Shown: in pieces, positions 25,376 to 37,233 of the stretch | How positions within the stretch are numbered: the first letter of the stretch is position 1 | How the letters are laid out: every line of letters begins with the position of its first letter | DNA from: Solirubrobacteraceae bacterium | GTDB lineage: Bacteria; Actinomycetota; Thermoleophilia; Solirubrobacterales; Solirubrobacteraceae | NCBI GenBank assembly: GCA_017882445.1 | Contig: JADGPK010000003.1 | Location: 46,366-110,365, forward strand | Direction of reading: 5' to 3' | Length of the DNA stretch: 64,000 bases | Translations under genes and position numbers: made by a program | Notes under the pieces: generated by a model | The model's input: only the letters and a program-made list of their open reading frames with translations | Told to the model about the DNA's origin: nothing | Databases searched by the model: none

Positions 25376-27697
25376 GTGGACACCACCGTCTCCGTCGCGT
25401 TGATCAGACCGTTCGCCGAGCTGGGCGGCGAGGATGTCGCGTACGCAGGGGGCAAGGGCGCGAACCTCGGCGAGCTGACCCGCGCGGGCCTTCCTGTCCC
25501 GCCCGGATTCGTCGTCGGCGCACCGGCCTACGCGGCGTTCTGCGACCAGACGGGTTTGCGTGGCCGACTCGATGAGATCCTCGCCGCCGTCGACATCGAG
25601 GACGGAGCGGCCCTGGACGCGGCCTCGCAGGCCGCCCGCCAGGCGGTGCTCGACGCAGCGATGCCGTCCGCGCTGAGGGACGCGATCGTCTCGGCCTATG
25701 AGTCTCTCGCGGGAGCCGATCGGGCAGGCGGGGATCCGGATGTCGCGGTCGCGGTTCGTTCCTCGGCCACGGCCGAGGACACCGCTTCGGCGTCGTTCGC
25801 CGGCATGAACGAAACGTTTCTGAACACCCGCGGCTCCGAGGCGGTCATCGAGGCGGTCAAGCGCTGCTGGATCTCGCTGTTCGGATCGCGCACCATCTAC
25901 TACCGCGGCCAGCGGGGCTTCAGCCAGGCCGAGATGGACATCGCGGTGGTCGTTCAGATTCAGATTCCCTCCACGCGCGCCGGCGTCATGTTCACGGTCG
26001 ACCCCGCCAGCGGCGAGCAGGATCAGCTCGTGATCGAGGGGTCGTTCGGGCTGGGCGAGGCCGTGGTGTCGGGCAGCGTCTCGCCCGATCGCTACGTGGT
26101 GCGCAAGAGCGACCTCACCATCACCACACGCTCGGTGCGAGCCAAGGAGCTGGCGATCGAAGCCGCCGCCAAGGGGGGAGGCACCGTGACCCGCGCCCTC
26201 AGCCCGCAGGAGAGCGTGCGACCGGTTCTGGACGACGAGGAGGTCCTGCAGCTGGCCAGGCTGGGGATCGCCATCGAACAGCACTACGGCGCCGCACAGG
26301 ACACCGAGTGGTCGTTCGATCCCGACGGAAAGGTGTGGATGCTCCAGAGCCGGCCGATCACGACGACGGCCTCAGATGATCACCCCGCCAACGTGGTGCT
26401 CGTGCGTGGCCTCGGCGCCGCGCCTGGACAGGCGAGCGGCAGCGTGCGGCTGCTGAGCGACCCCCACGACACCGCGGCGTTGCACACCGGCGACGTGCTG
26501 GTCGCACACATGACGACACCCGACTGGGTACCGCTGATGCGCAAGGCGGCGGCGATCGTCACCGACTCGGGCGGGATGACCTGCCACGCGGCGATCGTCA
26601 CGCGCGAGCTGGGCATCCCCTGCGTGGTCGGCACGGGCGACGCCACCAAGAGGCTTCGCAACGGTGAGATCGTGACCGTCGACGCGACACACGGAACGGT
26701 CCTCGAGGGCGCCGTCGCGAGCGAGCCCTCGGGTGCATCGGCGCCCGCGGCCTCGGTGCTGGGCGCCTCCTCCCCGGTGACTGCGACACGGCTGCTGGTC
26801 AACCTCTCAGAGCCCTCGCAGGTCGAGCGCACAGCTGGGCTGGATGTCGATGGGGTCGGCCTGCTGCGCGCCGAGCTGATGGTCATCGAGGCGCTCGAAG
26901 GCACCCATCCGCGGCAGCTGATCGAGGAGGGGCGCTCGGAGGAGTTCGTCGCGCGCATGACCGACGCGCTGAACTCGTTCGCGGCCGCCTTCAACCCCCG
27001 ACCCGTGACCTACCGCACGATTGACTTCCGCACCAACGAGTTCCGCAACCTCCGCGGCGGCGAGCGCTTCGAGCCACAGGAGGCCAACCCGATGATCGGC
27101 TACCGCGGAGCGCTGCGCTACATCATGGAGCCCGAGGTCTTCGCGCTGGAGATGCAGGCGGTGCGTCGCGTGTGGGACGCGGGCCACGAGAACTTCCACG
27201 TGATGTTGCCGTTCGTCCGCACGGCCACCGAGCTGGAACGGTGCCGCGCCCTGGTGGCCGAGTCGGGCCTGCTCGAGCGACGCGGCTTCGAGCTCTGGAT
27301 CATGGCCGAGGTGCCTTCGGTGCTGTTCAACCTCGAGCGCTATGCGAGGCTCGGGATCGCGGGAATCTCGATCGGGTCCAACGACCTCACGCAACTCATG
27401 CTCGGTGCGGACCGCGATTCTGAGGTGCTGGCGGCGACGTTCGACGAGCGCGACCCGGCGGTCGTCGACTACCTCGCGCAGCTGATCCCACGAGCGCGGG
27501 ATCTCGGGCTGCAGACCTCGATCTGCGGACAGGCGCCGTCCGTGCACCCCGAGTATGCAGAGCTGCTCGTTCGCCTCGGCATCGAGAACATCTCCGTCAG
27601 CGTCGACGCCGTCGAGCGCACGAGGCGCCTGATCGCGGCAGCCGAGCAACGGATCCTGCTCGACGCGGCCCGCGGGCGCAACCGGCGCCGCCGTTAG
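25376..27697 (+). CDS. ppsA: phosphoenolpyruvate synthase (pyruvate, water dikinase)
   Basis: 773 residues. It converts pyruvate and ATP to PEP, AMP and phosphate, the entry to gluconeogenesis. The ATP-binding domain starts with GGKGANLGELTRAGLPVPPGF. The phosphohistidine is H404 in SGGMTCHAAIVTRELGIPCVVG. The C-terminal PEP/pyruvate barrel has VTYRTIDFRTNEFRNLRGGE, ISIGSNDLTQLMLGADRDS and the catalytic-cysteine region TSICGQAP. The GTG at 25376 places the first strand as in relatives; an in-frame ATG at 25340 would add 12 residues. Divergent from the PFOR operon, so pyruvate can flow to acetate or to sugar. Confidence 0.95.
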   Translation: MDTTVSVALIRPFAELGGEDVAYAGGKGANLGELTRAGLPVPPGFVVGAPAYAAFCDQTGLRGRLDEILAAVDIEDGAALDAASQAARQAVLDAAMPSALRDAIVSAYESLAGADRAGGDPDVAVAVRSSATAEDTASASFAGMNETFLNTRGSEAVIEAVKRCWISLFGSRTIYYRGQRGFSQAEMDIAVVVQIQIPSTRAGVMFTVDPASGEQDQLVIEGSFGLGEAVVSGSVSPDRYVVRKSDLTITTRSVRAKELAIEAAAKGGGTVTRALSPQESVRPVLDDEEVLQLARLGIAIEQHYGAAQDTEWSFDPDGKVWMLQSRPITTTASDDHPANVVLVRGLGAAPGQASGSVRLLSDPHDTAALHTGDVLVAHMTTPDWVPLMRKAAAIVTDSGGMTCHAAIVTRELGIPCVVGTGDATKRLRNGEIVTVDATHGTVLEGAVASEPSGASAPAASVLGASSPVTATRLLVNLSEPSQVERTAGLDVDGVGLLRAELMVIEALEGTHPRQLIEEGRSEEFVARMTDALNSFAAAFNPRPVTYRTIDFRTNEFRNLRGGERFEPQEANPMIGYRGALRYIMEPEVFALEMQAVRRVWDAGHENFHVMLPFVRTATELERCRALVAESGLLERRGFELWIMAEVPSVLFNLERYARLGIAGISIGSNDLTQLMLGADRDSEVLAATFDERDPAVVDYLAQLIPRARDLGLQTSICGQAPSVHPEYAELLVRLGIENISVSVDAVERTRRLIAAAEQRILLDAARGRNRRRR

Positions 27698-27722
27698 GCT
27701 CCTCGAAAGGAGGTCGGGAAAC

Positions 27723-27941
27723 TTGCCAACCAACATCATCTTCCTGAGCGGTCAGGAGCTCACGGTGGCTGAGACCATCGACCACGTGGTCGCGGCCGCT
27801 CGAAGCAGCTCACAGCCGGTGACCCTCGAGAGCGAGATCGGAGCGCGCCTGCTCGTCAACTGGGATCACGTGGCATACGCTGTCGAGATCCCACCGATCG
27901 GCCCCGGTGCAGCGAGCCGCGGCAGCGGCCATGCCTTCTAG
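27723..27941 (+). CDS. 72-residue small protein of unknown function
   Basis: Starts with TTG but has an excellent ribosome site (AAAGGAGGT at 27706-27714, 8 bases upstream), which decides the start. MPTNIIFLSGQELTVAETIDHVV, then LLVNWDHVAYAVEIP, suggests a small alpha/beta fold. It sits between ppsA and the CBS protein and is probably cotranscribed. I do not recognise the family. Confidence 0.7.
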   Translation: MPTNIIFLSGQELTVAETIDHVVAAARSSSQPVTLESEIGARLLVNWDHVAYAVEIPPIGPGAASRGSGHAF

Positions 27942-27982
27942 AGGGCAAGGTGCATCCCCCGCCCAACGAAAGAGAGCACTCG

Positions 27983-28417
27983 ATGACACGCTCCACGACG
28001 CCGACCGTCACAGTCAGCGAAGTGATGCACCACGGCGTCATCACGGCGCCACCCCAGACCTCGCTCACCGAAGTGGCCGATCAGATGGCCCGCAACAAGG
28101 TCCACTGCGTGGTCGTCGAGGGTCTCGCACGTGACAACGACCGGCAGGAGAGGCTCGTGTGGGGCATCCTCTCCGACCTCGACCTGATGGGGGCGCTCGC
28201 CGCCGAGCGCCTCGACGCGAGCGCCGGCGAGCTGGCTGCGACCGAGATAGTCACTGTCGAGACGTCCGATCACATCGAGGAGGTCGCCCGCCTGATGACC
28301 GAGCACCAATGCGCGCATATGGTGGTGGTCTCGCCTCTGTCGGGGGAGCCGGTGGGCCTGATCTCGAGTCTCGACGTCGCCCGCGGTCTGTCGCTGTCCA
28401 GGCAGCTCGATCTCTGA
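27983..28417 (+). CDS. two-CBS-domain protein (Hrp1-like)
   Basis: 144 residues made of two CBS domains (VSEVMHHGVITAPPQTSLTEVADQMARNKVHCVVV; ATEIVTVETSDHIEEVARLMTEHQCAHMVVV), which usually bind adenine nucleotides and sense energy state. Stand-alone pairs of this size include Mycobacterium tuberculosis Rv2626c (hrp1), induced in hypoxia. The start is ATG at 27983 with AAAGAGAG upstream; the frame from 27950 would add 11 residues of poor similarity. Confidence 0.9.
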   Translation: MTRSTTPTVTVSEVMHHGVITAPPQTSLTEVADQMARNKVHCVVVEGLARDNDRQERLVWGILSDLDLMGALAAERLDASAGELAATEIVTVETSDHIEEVARLMTEHQCAHMVVVSPLSGEPVGLISSLDVARGLSLSRQLDL

Positions 28418-28434
28418 CCGTCGAAGGCCACGAG

Positions 28435-28932
28435 ATGAGCGCACACAAGCTCCCCCGCCTGCTCGCCGCCCTGACGGCGGGCGCGCTCGGCGCGAGTGGC
28501 TGTGGAGGCTCTACCAAGAGCCCGCCGACGCGTTCCTCGAGCGAGAGCACGACCTCGGCCTCCGTCGCGAGCTCAACAGCCCAGCCGGCTGCGCCGTCGC
28601 CCGCCGCTACGCCCCACACGGTGACCGCGACGGCGGGGGGCGTGAGCGCGACGATGCACGGCGGCACGCACCGGCCGAGGGTCGCCCGCCCGTGGCCGAT
28701 CCGCTTCGCGGTCACGAGCGGCGGGCATGCCGTGCAGGCGAGCGTCGAATACGAGTATCTGTTCGCCGGACAGGTGGTTGCACACCGGTCTCACTACACG
28801 TTCACTGGGCACTTCTCGGATGTGTTCATGTGGCCGTCCTCGGCGGTCGGCTATCCACTGACGTTCAGGGCGGTGATCCGCTCCAGAGGGTCGACGCTCA
28901 ACCTCGACTATCAGGTGCAGGTCACCAGGTGA
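28435..28932 (+). CDS. secreted lipoprotein, partner of the ABC/FtsX exporter
   Basis: 165 residues. A lipoprotein-type signal (LPRLLAALTAGALGASGCGG) is followed by a Ser/Thr/Pro-rich linker of about 50 residues and a compact beta-rich domain (RPWPIRFAVTSGGHAVQASVEYEYLFAG; YPLTFRAVIRSRGSTLNLDYQVQV) that resembles an Ig-like fold. It ends in a GTGA overlap with the ATPase gene, so it probably works with that transporter at the cell surface. Function otherwise unknown. Confidence 0.75.
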   Translation: MSAHKLPRLLAALTAGALGASGCGGSTKSPPTRSSSESTTSASVASSTAQPAAPSPAATPHTVTATAGGVSATMHGGTHRPRVARPWPIRFAVTSGGHAVQASVEYEYLFAGQVVAHRSHYTFTGHFSDVFMWPSSAVGYPLTFRAVIRSRGSTLNLDYQVQVTR

Positions 28933-29621
28933 GCCTGGCCACGGGCGCGGAGGTGATCGTCGAAAACGTCAGCAAGAGCTTCGGACGGATCAGCGCTCTG
29001 CGCGAGGTCTCGCTCCGCGCGGGTCCCGGCGAGGCGGTCTCCATCGCCGGGCGCTCGGGCTCGGGGAAGACCACGCTGCTGGCGCTGATCGGCGGGCTCG
29101 AGCAGCCCGACGCGGGCCAGATCATGATCGACGGTCGCGCCATCTGGAAGGAGCCGCGGCCCGCCCAGGCCCGCCGGGAGGTCGTGGGCTTCGTCTTCCA
29201 ACGCCACCTCCTGCTCGGCGCGCTGTCGGCGCGGGCGAACGTTGAAGTCCCGCTCATCGGCGCCGGCGTGCACCGCTCAGAGCGCCGCCGCCGCGCGCTC
29301 TCGCTGTTGGAGGAGGTCGGGCTCGCCGGCCGCGCGGATCACCTCCCGTCCGAGCTCTCAGGCGGTGAGAGCCAGCGCGTCGCCGTGGCACGCGCCCTGG
29401 CCAACGAGCCGCGGCTTCTGCTCGCGGACGAGCCCACGGGCGCGCTCGACTCGAAGACCTCCGAGCGCGTTCTGGACCTGCTCTTTCGCCTGCGCGACCA
29501 GCTCGGCATGACGCTGGTGGTGGTCAGCTACGACACTGCTGTATCCGCCCGTGCGGACTGCACGATCACGCTCACCGACGGCACGATCGACTCGGCCAAC
29601 GTCATGCTCTCCCGGCAGTAG
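28929..29621 (+). CDS. ABC transporter ATP-binding protein (LolD/MacB type)
   Basis: 230 residues. Walker A GRSGSGKTT, signature ELSGGESQRVAVARAL, Walker B LLLADEPTGALD. The ADEPTGALD form and the FVFQRHLLLGALSARANVEVPL stretch are typical of ATPases that pair with FtsX-like permeases, which move lipoproteins, peptides or lipids mechanically. GTG start overlaps the lipoprotein stop; the longer frame upstream is shadow. Confidence 0.94.
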   Translation: MSLATGAEVIVENVSKSFGRISALREVSLRAGPGEAVSIAGRSGSGKTTLLALIGGLEQPDAGQIMIDGRAIWKEPRPAQARREVVGFVFQRHLLLGALSARANVEVPLIGAGVHRSERRRRALSLLEEVGLAGRADHLPSELSGGESQRVAVARALANEPRLLLADEPTGALDSKTSERVLDLLFRLRDQLGMTLVVVSYDTAVSARADCTITLTDGTIDSANVMLSRQ

Positions 29622-29635
29622 CAGGAGCGCGTTCG

Positions 29636-30748
29636 GTGTTCGCGATCATCACGACCAACCTGCTGCGACGATCGGCCCGCACTGTGTTCACCGCCCTGGG
29701 GATCGCCGTCGGCGTAGCGATGATCGTCGCGCTGCTCTCCTTCACGCAGGGGCTGAAGGAGACCGCCGCCGGACTCGTCCATCTCGGGGGCTCGGACCTC
29801 GGCGTCTTTCAGGCCAACGTCTCGGACCCGACCGCCTCGATCCTCCCGGATTCGCTCGTGGGGCGCCTGGCCGCCAGCCCCGACGTGGCGCAGGCCACGC
29901 CCCTGCTGCTGATCGTCGAAGGCCTGAAGCAAGATCAGTCCGCGATCGTCTTCGGCGCCGATCGCGCCGGCTTCTTTACCCGGGGCCTCGTGCTGATCGC
30001 CGGGCGCCCGCCGCTGAGGGGAGCCCCGGAGGTGTTGCTGGGTGACCGTCTGGCGAGAAGCCTGCGCCTGCCTTCCGGGGGTGTGCTGAGCATTCACGGA
30101 CGCTACTATCGCGTCGCCGGGATCTACCACTCGGGCATCCTGTTCGAGGACTCCGGAGCCGTCCTGTCCCTCGCGCAGGCCCAGGCGCTCGTGGGCCGTC
30201 CCGGCGAGGTCACCGATGTCGTCGTGCAGCTGGCGACGGGTGCTCGAGCGAGCAGCGCCGCGCAGCGCATCGAGCACTCCTTCCCCGGCACGCAGGTGAT
30301 CACCGACCCCCAGCAGGCGCTTCGCGCTGGGGCCAATGGCACGCTGATCTCAAAGGCGGTCCTGGTGATCGTGGTGATCGCGTTGATCGTGGGGTCGATC
30401 AGCGTGGCGAACACGATGGCGATGTCGATCATGGAGCGTCAGGGCGAGCTCGGCCTGTTGAGCACCGTCGGGTGGTCGCCGCTGCGGGTCGCATCGCTGA
30501 TCCTTGGAGAAGGGATCGCCGTCAGCGTGCTCGGCGCGGCGGGCGGACTGCTGTTGGGGGTCATCGGCGGCGGCCTTCTGGTGGGCGCGCTAGGCGTAAG
30601 CGCATACGTCGCGCCCTCGGTCACCGCCTGGGGGCTCGGGCGCGGGCTGCTGGTAGGCGTCGCTATCGGCGTGCTCGGCGGCATCTACCCCGCTTGGAGG
30701 GTGACCCGCATGAGGCCGCTGAGGGCGCTGTCGGCGGCGAGGGGCTAG
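29636..30748 (+). CDS. FtsX-like ABC permease (MacB type)
   Basis: 370 residues with one N-terminal membrane helix ([19 protein letters not shown]), a large extracytoplasmic MacB-type domain (about residues 45-225) and three C-terminal helices ([84 protein letters not shown]). The start is GTG with AGGAG 8 bases upstream. It forms a tripartite system with the two preceding genes. Confidence 0.93.
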   Translation: MFAIITTNLLRRSARTVFTALGIAVGVAMIVALLSFTQGLKETAAGLVHLGGSDLGVFQANVSDPTASILPDSLVGRLAASPDVAQATPLLLIVEGLKQDQSAIVFGADRAGFFTRGLVLIAGRPPLRGAPEVLLGDRLARSLRLPSGGVLSIHGRYYRVAGIYHSGILFEDSGAVLSLAQAQALVGRPGEVTDVVVQLATGARASSAAQRIEHSFPGTQVITDPQQALRAGANGTLISKAVLVIVVIALIVGSISVANTMAMSIMERQGELGLLSTVGWSPLRVASLILGEGIAVSVLGAAGGLLLGVIGGGLLVGALGVSAYVAPSVTAWGLGRGLLVGVAIGVLGGIYPAWRVTRMRPLRALSAARG

Positions 30749-30756
30749 CGACGCAC

Positions 30757-33525
<2,769 letters not shown>

Positions 33526-33536
33526 TAGGCGCTGCG

Positions 33537-34040
33537 TCAGTCCTCGCAGATGTCGGCGACCTTTGCGGCGGTGATGCGTACGACCTCGCGTGGATCGACG
33601 AGCACCGAGTGGCGGTGGTCGCCCGCCGGGCACAGGATCTGCGGCTGACCCACCAGCGCGCTGTCTATCACCTCCGCCGCGGGCACCATCGGTCCGAACG
33701 GAGGTACCGCGCCCACTTCGAGCGACGGGAAATCGCGCGCTATCTCGGCCTCGCTCGCCAGTCGCAGCTGGCGCGTAGCGCCGAGCAGCCTGCGCAGCTT
33801 GCCGAGATCGAGCCTGTCGGTCGCGGGAATCGCCGCGATCACGTAGATGCTGCCGTCGTGCAGAACGATCGTCTTTGACACCGTCTCGGGTGAGCGGTGG
33901 GCCACGTGGGCTTCGACGCCTGCGCTCATCGCCGGGTCGTGCACGATCAGCTCATAGGGCACGCCGGCCCCATCGAGGAAGTCGACGATCGCGCCGGCGT
34001 GGATCCTCGTGATCGCGCCAGAGGCTTGTTCAGTTGACAT
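33537..34040 (-). CDS. YbaK/EbsC-type aminoacyl-tRNA deacylase domain protein
   Basis: 167 residues. The pattern FLDGAGVPYELIVHDPAMSAGVEAHVAHRSPETVSKTIVLHDG plus GKLRRLLGATRQLRLASEAEIARDFPSLEVGAVPPFG matches the YbaK/ProX fold, which hydrolyses mischarged tRNAs or serves as a trans-editing factor. Here the catalytic lysine would be that of SKTIVL. A good ribosome site (AAGGAGAT) precedes ATG at 34040. Confidence 0.88.
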   Translation of the reverse strand: MSTEQASGAITRIHAGAIVDFLDGAGVPYELIVHDPAMSAGVEAHVAHRSPETVSKTIVLHDGSIYVIAAIPATDRLDLGKLRRLLGATRQLRLASEAEIARDFPSLEVGAVPPFGPMVPAAEVIDSALVGQPQILCPAGDHRHSVLVDPREVVRITAAKVADICED

Positions 34041-34131
34041 CGCACATCTCCTTCGGTGGACAGATGCGCCGATCATCCGGCACCGTCCGCGCGCTTACAT
34101 CAGCAGATCGCCCTGATCCGGACTGGGTCTA

Positions 34132-34617
34132 CTACTGATCGCCGCGTTCAGCGCTCCGGCACCGCGTCGCCGGGGGCGCCGGGGAGGTCGAGGCCGCGAC
34201 GATGGCGCCCAGTCGCTCGAGCACCTCGTCGCGGTCGGTGCCGTGTGTCCTGAGCACGCGATCGAAGTCCTCGCCGTAGACGTGCATCACGGCCATCAGC
34301 ACATCGGTGGTCGCGATGCCGTCGGTGCCCCGCTTGCCGGCGAAGCGAGCGGTGTGCTCGATCACGCGGGCGACCGCATCGGGCTCCGCATCGCTCGAGC
34401 GAGCGGAAGGCTCACGGGCGGCGTCCGCATCCCGCGGCTCGAGCGCGGTCTCGCTCACCCCGAGCGCCTGAAGCGCGATTCCGACCTCACCGTGCAGTCG
34501 CAGCAGTCGCAGCCAACGCTCTGCCTCGGCCTCACGCGTGCGGGCGAACGGCATCGCGGTGGACGCGATCCCCAAGACCATCGCCGCGTCGGGCGCGAGC
34601 ACGGGCTGGGCACTCAC
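34132..34617 (-). CDS. Clp N-terminal-domain-like protein
   Basis: 161 residues. LHGEVGIALQALGVSETAL and ARVIEHTARFAGKRGTDGIATTDVLMAVMHVYGEDFDRVLRTHGTDRDEVLERLG look like the helical repeats of the Clp N domain (substrate or adaptor binding in ClpA/ClpC), without any ATPase. The GTG at 34617 overlaps the phosphatase stop (GTGA), tying it to the SpoIIE/STAS stress switch. The frame further upstream is antisense shadow of nothing conserved. Assignment is by pattern only. Confidence 0.6.
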   Translation of the reverse strand: MSAQPVLAPDAAMVLGIASTAMPFARTREAEAERWLRLLRLHGEVGIALQALGVSETALEPRDADAAREPSARSSDAEPDAVARVIEHTARFAGKRGTDGIATTDVLMAVMHVYGEDFDRVLRTHGTDRDEVLERLGAIVAASTSPAPPATRCRSAERGDQ

Positions 34618-36593
34618 AGCGACACCCTCAGATCCGCTTGCCGCTCCGCCCGCCGCGTCTGCAGATGGGCGAGATTTTCGCGATGCAGAGCTACCTTCGG
34701 CGGTCCGTCGCCGGGGCGCAACTCGAGGACGACGTTGCCGACCCGCTCCGCGGCGGCACGCGCTGAACGGATCACCTCCTCGACATCGCGCCGCTCGACC
34801 CCACAGGCGAGCAGGAACTGCTCCGTCCGATCGCTGGCGGCGTCCTCGCGGTCGAGCTCGAGCTCCTCCAGCAGGACCTTCGGCGCAGCGGCACCGCCCT
34901 CGATGCGCAGCAGGCACGCGGCCATGTCATCGGGTCGACTGTCGGTTTCCTCGGTCACCCGTTCCAGCAGAGTCGAGGCCGTCGCATCGGGACCGAGCTC
35001 GATCAGCGCGTCCGTGAGTCGTCCGGAGCCGAACAGGTCGGCTCCCACTCTCGCCTCGGTCACGCCGTCGGTGTGAAAGCAGACCTGTGCGCCGCCGGGC
35101 ACCGACACGACGGTCTGGCGCGCTCCGGTCCGCATACCCGCCCCGATCGGCAGCGAGGAGGAGACGGTGATGTGCGCCGCCCGCTGCGAGCCCGGCTGTG
35201 AGCCGAGCACGATCGGCGGCGGATGACCGGCGCAGGAGTAGACCAACACGCGCTCGCGCGGCTCATAGGTGGCGGCCGTGACGGTCGCAAACGAGCCGCC
35301 GAGCTGACGATCGAGCACAGCCCCCGCAGTACGCACGGCCATTCGCGGCGAGAGACCGGCCTCGAGGTACGCACGCAGGGTGAAGCGCACGAGCGCAGTA
35401 TGGGGCAGCGCCGCGCGTCCGTGTCCGGAGACGTCGCCGACGATCACGGCCAGCTTTCCATCTTCCAGCGCGAACACGTCGTAGAAGTCCCCGCCCGCTC
35501 CGGGACCGTCTGCAGGGCGGTAGGCCGCTGTAGTGCCCACGGGACCGAGCCGCGCGGGCGCAATGGGAAGCAGCGCAGCCTGCAACAGACCAACGTCCTC
35601 GAGCAGCTGGCGCCGCTGCTTCTCCAATCGCCGTGCGCGCAGCGCAGCGAAACGGGAGCGTGCGGCGAATGCGAGTGCGAGCGCGCACAGGGCGCCGATC
35701 AGCGCCCACATCTGAGTTGGCACCACACCGATGATTCTCGTGATCGTCGTCACGATCTGTGACGGTCGGGCGGCCGCCCGACGCACGGCCTTCGGGGCGT
35801 GAAGCCTCGACGCGACGGTGCCCGGCGCCGCGGCCGCTGTTGCGACCGCGGTGGGCGTGAGCGCGACCAGGATGAGCGGCCGGGAGGCGTGGCGGCCGCG
35901 CCGCACGCCGGTGGAGCGCTGAGGGGACTGACCGACGAGGAGCGCAGGAGCGAGAGGACCTGTCCGCGCCGCCCCGACCGTCGCCGCCGGCGTGCTCGGC
36001 GGGATCTGAGCCGGAGCGATGCCGAGCGGAGCCGCGACGCCTGTTGCTGAGCCCGAGGAGCTGACCGGAGTCCCGCGTGCCGAGGCCTTGGCGCCACCAG
36101 AGGCGCCAGCCGGAGCCCGGGACGTTTGGCGCTGCGCGGCGACCCGGAGGCGATGCGCCGCCGCCTGGACACGGCGGCCGGCCGCGTGGGCGTGCCGTCC
36201 GACCTGCGCACGGAGCTGCGCGGAGCTTGCCGGGGCGCTTTCCGTCGGAGCGCCGGCGGCGGCGCGCCTGAGATGCCTACCGGCCTTTCTCGTGCCGGCT
36301 TCGATCGCTTTGGCGATCCCTCTGGCCTTCACGTCCCCCGCTTCGTGCGGGTTACCGGCCGGCTTGGGCGCCTCGACCGTGATGGCCGGCACCGTCACAT
36401 CGGCCGGTGTGGGCAGATTGCCCTGCGCGGGCGGGTGGGGCGCGCGCCGTTCACGGTCTGGCCTGGCGGTGGCGGCAGCGGCGATGCATGCGAGGGACAG
36501 CGCGCTGCATCCGACTGCAATGGCCGACGCCAGACGCCACCTCGGGCCCGCGGGCCGGCGTTCGTCCGTAGCGCTCACGATCGAGCGGTCCAT
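34614..36593 (-). CDS. membrane-anchored SpoIIE-type PP2C phosphatase with long disordered N-terminus
   Basis: 659 residues. One N-terminal hydrophobic segment (ASAIAVGCSALSLACIAAAA), about 220 Ala/Pro/Arg-rich low-complexity residues, a second helix (QMWALIGALCALALAFAA), a basic coil, then the phosphatase: TAAYRPADGPGAGGDFYDVFALEDGKLAVIVGDVSGHG holds the metal-binding aspartates. About 100 residues follow, with LFGSGRLTDALIEL and a final segment resembling the anti-sigma/HATPase helix (DRTEQFLLACGVERRDVEEVIRSARAAAERVGNVV). It probably dephosphorylates the STAS protein encoded just upstream, in a partner-switching sigma-factor pathway. Confidence 0.9.
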   Translation of the reverse strand: MDRSIVSATDERRPAGPRWRLASAIAVGCSALSLACIAAAATARPDRERRAPHPPAQGNLPTPADVTVPAITVEAPKPAGNPHEAGDVKARGIAKAIEAGTRKAGRHLRRAAAGAPTESAPASSAQLRAQVGRHAHAAGRRVQAAAHRLRVAAQRQTSRAPAGASGGAKASARGTPVSSSGSATGVAAPLGIAPAQIPPSTPAATVGAARTGPLAPALLVGQSPQRSTGVRRGRHASRPLILVALTPTAVATAAAAPGTVASRLHAPKAVRRAAARPSQIVTTITRIIGVVPTQMWALIGALCALALAFAARSRFAALRARRLEKQRRQLLEDVGLLQAALLPIAPARLGPVGTTAAYRPADGPGAGGDFYDVFALEDGKLAVIVGDVSGHGRAALPHTALVRFTLRAYLEAGLSPRMAVRTAGAVLDRQLGGSFATVTAATYEPRERVLVYSCAGHPPPIVLGSQPGSQRAAHITVSSSLPIGAGMRTGARQTVVSVPGGAQVCFHTDGVTEARVGADLFGSGRLTDALIELGPDATASTLLERVTEETDSRPDDMAACLLRIEGGAAAPKVLLEELELDREDAASDRTEQFLLACGVERRDVEEVIRSARAAAERVGNVVLELRPGDGPPKVALHRENLAHLQTRRAERQADLRVSL

Positions 36594-36598
36594 GCCGA

Positions 36599-37003
36599 TC
36601 AGCCGTCTCCGTTGGCCTGCGCCTGGACGTGCGCGAGCGCCTCGTCAAACGTCTGGTAGATCGCGAAGATCTCGTCCATGCCGGAGAGCTCGAAGATCTT
36701 CCACACGTTGCTGCGCGGGCAGGCGATCGCCAGGCGCGCACCGGCGTCGAGATTCTTGTTGACGACGACGAGCACGCCCAGGGCGGTCGAGTCCATGAAG
36801 GTCGTGAGCGAGAGGTCGAGGACGAGCCGGTCGCGTCCGGCGTGGATCGCGTCGATGAGCATCCACTTCAGGCGCGGGGCGGTGGCGAGATCGAGCTCTC
36901 CCTCTACCGAGATCGCGTTCGTGCGCGCGTCGAGCTCTCGGCATGTGATGGCAAACGCCACCGGGGTCGGCGAAGGGTTCGATGAGTGAGCTTTGCTGAG
37001 CAT
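36599..37003 (-). CDS. STAS-domain anti-sigma factor antagonist
   Basis: 134 residues. ITCRELDARTNAISVEGELDLATAPRLKWML and LVLDLSLTTFMDSTALGVLVVVNKNL match the SpoIIAA/RsbV fold; Ser in FMDSTALG is the expected phosphorylation site. The ATG at 37003 has GAGGT 5 bases upstream. It lies 5 bases before the SpoIIE phosphatase, its likely partner; the matching kinase/anti-sigma factor is not seen as a separate gene here. Confidence 0.92.
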   Translation of the reverse strand: MLSKAHSSNPSPTPVAFAITCRELDARTNAISVEGELDLATAPRLKWMLIDAIHAGRDRLVLDLSLTTFMDSTALGVLVVVNKNLDAGARLAIACPRSNVWKIFELSGMDEIFAIYQTFDEALAHVQAQANGDG

Positions 37004-37233
37004 CGTGGACCTCGCTTGACGTACTGACGATGACCCACGGAAGGCGGCGTTCAGCGAGAACGACACGTTCGTAGGCCCGTGCTCGATTCCAGTCGGCCGG
37101 AAGCCGCACGGCCCTTAAAGAGGTCGGCTGTTCATCGAACGAGCGTCCAAATGCGAGCCGGTGCGAGCGCTCGACAGGCGTGCAGCCGCCGCCGATACGA
37201 ATGGCTCGACCTCGCGAGTACGATGACGCTCGG

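Noticed and set aside
25211..26284. Minus-strand frame extending the phosphotransferase to 914 residues
   Set aside because: It runs antisense through ppsA and has no kinase similarity before residue MSSSMAPID.
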